The translations under genes and the position numbers were made by a program. Positions 31,577 through 35,613 of a stretch of 35,613 nucleotides of DNA are shown here, piece after piece (the stretch's first letter is position 1; the number at the start of each line of letters is the position of its first letter). The notes beneath the pieces were generated by a model. That model made no database searches. It was not told the DNA's origin and was given only the letters and a program-made list of their open reading frames with translations. The DNA comes from CAZYSK01 sp964649415. Its GTDB lineage: Bacteria > Chloroflexota > Anaerolineae > B4-G1. Location: positions 1-35,613 of the forward strand of contig CAZYSK010000060.1 of assembly GCA_964649415.1 (NCBI GenBank). Reading direction: 5' to 3'.

Positions 31577-32754
31577 ACGATGCGTATGTGCCGACTCAAC
31601 GTCAAGATCTGGCTGACGACGCGTCATCGCGCTCGACGGCATATCAGGGACTGCCACGCCTGGGACAGTGCCTGCTGGACCGATACAAGGTCTTTGGTAT
31701 CAAGCAGGGCGGCTTAAGCGTCGTATTCTTCGTCGTGGATCTGGAGACCAACCGGAAGTACGCTGCCAAGACGTACAGGCCCGAACTTGCGGGTTCCGCG
31801 ACGATTTTGGAGCGGTTCAAGGCAGAGGTGGACGTCTGGATCAATCTGGAGTCGCATCCCAACATCGTCACCGCGCACTTCGTCGAACTGATCGCCGGGC
31901 GACCCTATCTCTTCCTGGAGTATGTCAGCACGGAAACGAGTCTGCGTGATCGATTGGCGGGTCCTTTGGGCGGGAGCAGGGCCATCGAATTCGCCTACCA
32001 GTTGTCTGTGGGCATGGAATTCGCCAACCTGAAAGGCGAGATAGCGCATCTGGATCTCAAGCCGGAGAACCTCTTGATCGCAGAGGGGGACGTTCTGAAG
32101 GTGACTGACTTTGGCCTGGCACATCACGTGCGTGTGGCTCAAGGCGTATACCCCCGGGTGGGCGGGGGGACCTGGCAGTATGCGTCGCCAGAGCAGTTCG
32201 CAGGGGGTGTGGAGGACACCCGTTCTGACATCTATTCCTTTGGCCTCATCTTCTACGAAATGCTGGCGGGCCGCTTGCCCTTCCCATTTCGACTGAGCCA
32301 AGACCCGGCCACGCGCTTCAAGCAACTGTCTGACTTCTATGCCCGGGATGGGCATAGGGAACTGGCTGTGCACGATGGCCAGATCGCACCGGACAGCATC
32401 ATCAGTGGGTGTCTGTCCCATCTAGAGTACCGTTTCAGCGACTTCACAATGCTGCGCAGCGCGCTTGAGCGAGAGTTCAGACTACGTGCCTCTGATCGCG
32501 TGGGTGCAGCGCCCGGTGTTGACGCCACCCTGCACGATAGGGCACTGGCTCTGTACAGGATTGGGCGCTACAGTGAGTCCCTCTCTCTGTTCAATCGCCT
32601 GCTTCAGCAACAGCCCAATGCAGGGCAGTTGTGGCTGGACGCTGCGCAGGCGTTGCTGGCCAATGGCCAGCCGGAAAGCGCACGCCGGTTTCTGCAGCGG
32701 GCCGTCGAGTTGGATCCGTCGCTGGACGAGGCGCGCCGGCTGTTGGCGCACTGA
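31573..32754 (+). CDS. Ser/Thr protein kinase with C-terminal TPRs
   Basis: A 393-residue soluble kinase with no membrane helix, unlike PknB. Residues about 35-300: Lys66 in YAAKTYRPE, catalytic loop HLDLKPENLL (159-168, Asp161), DFG at 179-181, GGTWQYASPEQF and DIYSFGLIFYEMLAGRLPF. The Arg of the usual HRD is Leu160, so this is a non-RD kinase that may not need activation-loop phosphorylation. The glycine loop is atypical (GIKQGGLSVV). Residues about 318-390 contain TPR helices (ALYRIGRYSESLSLFNRLLQ, ESARRFLQRAVELDPS). It is coupled by ATGA to the CHAT-FHA gene. It probably phosphorylates a component of this system. Confidence 0.9.
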   Translation: MNDAYVPTQRQDLADDASSRSTAYQGLPRLGQCLLDRYKVFGIKQGGLSVVFFVVDLETNRKYAAKTYRPELAGSATILERFKAEVDVWINLESHPNIVTAHFVELIAGRPYLFLEYVSTETSLRDRLAGPLGGSRAIEFAYQLSVGMEFANLKGEIAHLDLKPENLLIAEGDVLKVTDFGLAHHVRVAQGVYPRVGGGTWQYASPEQFAGGVEDTRSDIYSFGLIFYEMLAGRLPFPFRLSQDPATRFKQLSDFYARDGHRELAVHDGQIAPDSIISGCLSHLEYRFSDFTMLRSALEREFRLRASDRVGAAPGVDATLHDRALALYRIGRYSESLSLFNRLLQQQPNAGQLWLDAAQALLANGQPESARRFLQRAVELDPSLDEARRLLAH

Positions 32755-32804
32755 CCTGTCGCTATTGTTGGAGCACGCACGAGAGAAGCGAGCGGAGGAT
32801 CGAT

Positions 32805-34175
32805 ATGTTGAACAAGCCCCGCAAGAAGCCCTTTTCCAGCGGGGGGTACGTTTATCCCCCAGATGCCTTCAACGTGACTGATGGTCCATTTCGACCGACT
32901 CCATCGTTTCCGGCCGTCGGGGGTCTGCAGGAGATCGTATTCCGGCTTGAGAACCAGGGGCGGTATCGCAGTGCGCTGGACGAGGTATTCAACGTCCTGG
33001 ACCTGGATCCCAACAACGAACACGCGTTGCGTCTGGCCATCACCGTCGTTGGCGACAACCGCTCAAATCAGTTGCGGGCTCAGGAACCACTGACTGCTGC
33101 ATATCTGAATGACAGGCGTTTGGATTCGATCTTCACGGCGTGCAGCCAGTGCAAGACGACAGAGTGGGTGTCGGTCTATTGCCTGCATGAGGGGCTGCTG
33201 GGACTGAACTACACGACGTCAGAGATTCTCCCCGGCTATCAATGCTATGACTGCGGATATGTGGCGTGTCGCAAGTGCCTGGACGGGGCAAGCCAGAATG
33301 AGGACAGACTGCACGCGCTGCGCATATATCGCTGTCCGAATTGTGGCGGCCCCAACCTCAAAGCGGCCTATCCCACGGGGCGCTTGCCGAGACAGATGGC
33401 CAGGCACCCAGAACCGGTCGTTCAGGTTGTTGTCTTCCGAGAGGGCCCGATTCCCCCTGACGAAGCATACATGGCCGGACTCCTTGAGCGTACGAGTCCC
33501 GATGCCCTCGAGGACGGCGCGGAACTGATCGGCATACCGGTATCTCCCTGGCCAAACGATATTGAGAAGATGGCCCAGTCTCTGCTGTTCAGGCTCAGGG
33601 GGGAGCGACGGCTGAAAGCACTCCCAGAACACGCTGAGTACAGGCTTGTGCAGGATGCCGTAGGCACGAGAGTCTACGTAGCGAAATTGATGATGGCTCC
33701 AGGCGTCCAGGCTTTGCTCAAGCGGCACCTGGCGCGGCTGGTCAGTGGGCACGGAGACGACCCACGGCTGGCGATCACGATACCTCTTTGGCGGAGTCTG
33801 TTGCGGTCTGACGTCTTGACGTATACCCAGGCCACCACCTTGGACAGCATGCGGGAATCGTTGTCGGATGGCGATCATCATTGGCAGAGCCGTCGTCTGC
33901 ACAATATGATCCTGATTATCAGCACGATTCCTACGTCCGATGTGGAGAGGGCGAGATCGTTCTTCCGGGGACGGTATATGGCGTTCTTGGATGGTGAGGT
34001 GCACGCGTTGGGCAGCCACCCGGGTGAAGTGGATATCGCTCACTGGATATTCTGCCTGGATGGGGTGCGTCAGATGGTTCACCTCACCTTTCTACCCGAG
34101 AACGTGCGGGCTATCCCCACGGTTGCGATTGACCTGTTGACTCTGAGAGAGAGGATCGAACTGGGTCTGGCGTGA
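32805..34175 (+). CDS. Cysteine-rich zinc-finger protein with TPR-like N-terminus, unknown
   Basis: A 456-residue protein starting at the ATG after GCGGAGGA, 50 bases after the kinase gene. Residues about 40-75 resemble one TPR hairpin (RLENQGRYRSALDEVFNVLD). Residues 113-180 hold a zinc module in RING-like order: Cys113/116, Cys126-x-His128, Cys147/150, Cys155/158 and Cys177/180. The remaining 270 residues are not recognised (HPEPVVQVVVFREGPIPPDE, ERARSFFRGRYMAFLDGEVH); they may be the target-binding or effector part. The C-terminus has no membrane helix. The partner genes suggest a role as adaptor, sensor or substrate of the protease/kinase pair. The function cannot be named. Confidence 0.85.
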   Translation: MLNKPRKKPFSSGGYVYPPDAFNVTDGPFRPTPSFPAVGGLQEIVFRLENQGRYRSALDEVFNVLDLDPNNEHALRLAITVVGDNRSNQLRAQEPLTAAYLNDRRLDSIFTACSQCKTTEWVSVYCLHEGLLGLNYTTSEILPGYQCYDCGYVACRKCLDGASQNEDRLHALRIYRCPNCGGPNLKAAYPTGRLPRQMARHPEPVVQVVVFREGPIPPDEAYMAGLLERTSPDALEDGAELIGIPVSPWPNDIEKMAQSLLFRLRGERRLKALPEHAEYRLVQDAVGTRVYVAKLMMAPGVQALLKRHLARLVSGHGDDPRLAITIPLWRSLLRSDVLTYTQATTLDSMRESLSDGDHHWQSRRLHNMILIISTIPTSDVERARSFFRGRYMAFLDGEVHALGSHPGEVDIAHWIFCLDGVRQMVHLTFLPENVRAIPTVAIDLLTLRERIELGLA

Positions 34176-34278
34176 TCTGCCTGCCTGGCAATAGGCCGGC
34201 GCGCTGTGATGTGTCCATAGTGTTGCCGTGTCGTTGGCGCGAGAACGTGGTTAACTCAACGTGCAAAGGAGTCTGAGC

Positions 34279-35508
34279 ATGAAAGTCTTAGTTCTGGGCG
34301 GTGGTCTCATGGGCCCGGCGGCGGCCTTCAACGCGATGTCTGATCCCGACGTGTCGCAGGTCGTCATCTGCGATCGGGAGCAGGGGCAATTGGATCGCTC
34401 TATGGGGAAACTGGCGGGACTGACGGGCGCCGGCAAGGTGTCCACCACTCAGCTCGACCTGAGCGACCAGGCGGCAACGGCGCGGCTGCTGTCCAGCTTC
34501 GACGTCGCCGTCGGCGCGCTGCCCGGCTCGGTGAGCGTCCTGGCGATGCGCGCGGCCTTGGAAGCTGGCAGGCCCTTCGTGGACCTCGCCCTGCTCGATC
34601 GCAGTGACTTGCCGGGCCTCGCGCGCCAGGCGGCGTCCGGTGGGGTCTGCATCATCCTGGGATGCGGCTTGGAGCCGGGCCTCACCGAGATCATGGCCCG
34701 TTTCCTGGCCGGCAAACTCGACCGCGTCGACGAACTGCACATCCGCTGTGGCGGCATTCCGGAGAAACCAGCTCCTCCGTTGGGATACAAGATCGTCTTC
34801 GGTGGGTGGCACTTGCCGCTATACGAAAGCGATGCTCTCGTCGTCAGGGACGGACAGCTCCAACCGGTGCCCCGTTACTCCGGCGTGGAGTCGCTCGTCT
34901 TCCCCGGCGTGGGCGAGTGCGAGGCCTGGCACGAGGGCTTCCTGCCCTGGCTGATGGAACTGCCCGCCCTGAAGGGCCTGCGGGTCGGGACGCAGAAGAC
35001 AGTGCGCTGGCCCGGCTACGCCGCCAAGGTGACGGTGCTCAAGGAGATGGGACTGTTGAGCCAGGAGCCGATAGCGGTGGACGCGGGCGTTGCGGGGATT
35101 GATCGTGCGTCCGTCGGTGCGCCTGGTCTCCGTGTGTCGCCCAAAGCGCTGCTTGACGCGCTGCTCTATCCCCGCGTACGGCTCGAGGAGGGCGAGCGGG
35201 ACATCACGCTCTTGCGCGTCGAGGCCGTGGGCGAGAAGGCCGGGCGTCCGTGTCGCTATCGGGTCGAGATGGTGGATCGCACGGACGAGGTGCATGGCTT
35301 CACCTCGATGGCCCGCACGACGGCCTTCACCGGTGCAATCGTCGCTCGCATGATCGGGCGCGGGGATCTGCAGGTCACCGGCGTGCGGACGCCGGAGCAG
35401 GTTGTGGTCGGGCCGCTGTTCGACAGGCTGGTGGATGAGTTGGCGGGCTTGGACATCTGCTTCGATCTCACTGAGGAGAAGGTCGAGACGCTGGGTCAAG
35501 CGGGGTGA
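34279..35508 (+). CDS. Saccharopine dehydrogenase-like NAD(P)-dependent oxidoreductase
   Basis: A 409-residue cytoplasmic protein. The N-terminal Rossmann motif is VLVLGGGLMGPAAAFN, followed by DVAVGALPG and PFVDLALLD. The C-terminal part (IILGCGLEPGLTEIMARFLA, HIRCGGIP, HGFTSMARTTAFTGAIVARM) is that of saccharopine/lysine-6-dehydrogenase relatives, which act on amino acid C-N bonds. The start MKVLVLGGG follows a purine-rich AAAGGAG. It stands 103 bases after the zinc-protein gene on the same strand, so operon membership is uncertain. The substrate is not known. Confidence 0.85.
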   Translation: MKVLVLGGGLMGPAAAFNAMSDPDVSQVVICDREQGQLDRSMGKLAGLTGAGKVSTTQLDLSDQAATARLLSSFDVAVGALPGSVSVLAMRAALEAGRPFVDLALLDRSDLPGLARQAASGGVCIILGCGLEPGLTEIMARFLAGKLDRVDELHIRCGGIPEKPAPPLGYKIVFGGWHLPLYESDALVVRDGQLQPVPRYSGVESLVFPGVGECEAWHEGFLPWLMELPALKGLRVGTQKTVRWPGYAAKVTVLKEMGLLSQEPIAVDAGVAGIDRASVGAPGLRVSPKALLDALLYPRVRLEEGERDITLLRVEAVGEKAGRPCRYRVEMVDRTDEVHGFTSMARTTAFTGAIVARMIGRGDLQVTGVRTPEQVVVGPLFDRLVDELAGLDICFDLTEEKVETLGQAG

Positions 35509-35510
35509 GA

Positions 35511-35613
35511 GGGGACTACCACGGATGGGGGAAATACACGATGGGGAAGGGGGGGCGGCCAAGATGGCCGTGGTGCAGTAGGGGGACTACCACGGATGGG
35601 AGAAATACACGAT
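35511..35613. repeat. Direct repeat at the right edge, 71-base period
   Basis: A 32-base sequence (GGGGACTACCACGGATGGG, then a G or A, then GAAATACACGAT) occurs at 35511-35542 and again at 35582-35613, ending exactly at the window edge. Between them lies GGCGGCCAAGATGGCCG, a small palindrome. More copies may follow outside the window. Confidence 0.85.

Noticed and set aside
1..35613. tRNA, rRNA, insertion sequences, phage genes, riboswitches
   Set aside because: None could be recognised by eye in the gaps; the gaps are short and filled mainly with palindromic repeats.

Overview
The window is GC-rich bacterial DNA that looks like a member of the Chloroflexota, most likely Anaerolineae-like. 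This is an inference from four things: a lipoprotein with an Ala/Pro/Glu-rich linker, GntR and LacI regulators linked to sugar-phosphorylase genes, large zinc-ribbon/cyclase/TPR proteins, and dense short palindromic repeats both between and inside genes. No tRNA, rRNA, transposase, phage gene or CRISPR array was recognised.

Layout. (1) 1-2077, minus strand: a phosphodiesterase of the alkaline-phosphatase superfamily that runs off the left edge, and adenylate kinase. (2) 2288-7429: a LacI regulator with a consensus promoter and a palindromic operator, a GH65 disaccharide phosphorylase, and an unusual regulator made of a GntR DNA-binding domain fused to a sugar-binding-protein domain. Its -10 box lies inside a perfect palindrome. 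(3) 7797-15834: a complete five-gene ABC importer (lipoprotein, two permeases, two ATPases) followed by a GH4 glycosidase. This is probably a carbohydrate uptake and breakdown unit. (4) 15912-20584: a cyclic-nucleotide-binding protein and a 1353-residue zinc-ribbon/class III cyclase/ATPase/TPR protein, probably a second-messenger module. (5) 20867-28438: two paralogous GT-C membrane glycosyltransferases ending in degenerate M23-like domains, two small membrane proteins between them, then a GH130 phosphorylase and a TreT-type trehalose synthase. (6) 28426-30312, minus strand: a BadF/GlcNAc-kinase-like ATPase and glucosamine-6-phosphate deaminase. (7) 30581-34175: an operon encoding a CHAT/caspase-like protease with an FHA domain, a Ser/Thr kinase with TPRs, and a cysteine-rich zinc protein. 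(8) 34279-35508: a saccharopine-dehydrogenase-like oxidoreductase, then a direct repeat at the right edge.

Metabolic reading (inference): imported oligosaccharides are split by GH4, GH65 and GH130, two of which are phosphorolytic. TreT and GH65 could form a trehalose cycle, and the kinase and NagB would channel amino sugars into glycolysis. The LacI and GntR-SBP proteins would sense the sugars.

The two most notable things are these. First, the CHAT-FHA / kinase-TPR / zinc-finger operon looks like a phosphorylation-gated protease system. Second, several families of short palindromic elements, often with a 36-base period, sit in frame inside conserved enzymes, in one case nested inside one another. 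Comparison of the two GT-C paralogues, and the apparent splitting of a GH130 motif, indicate that these are insertions.
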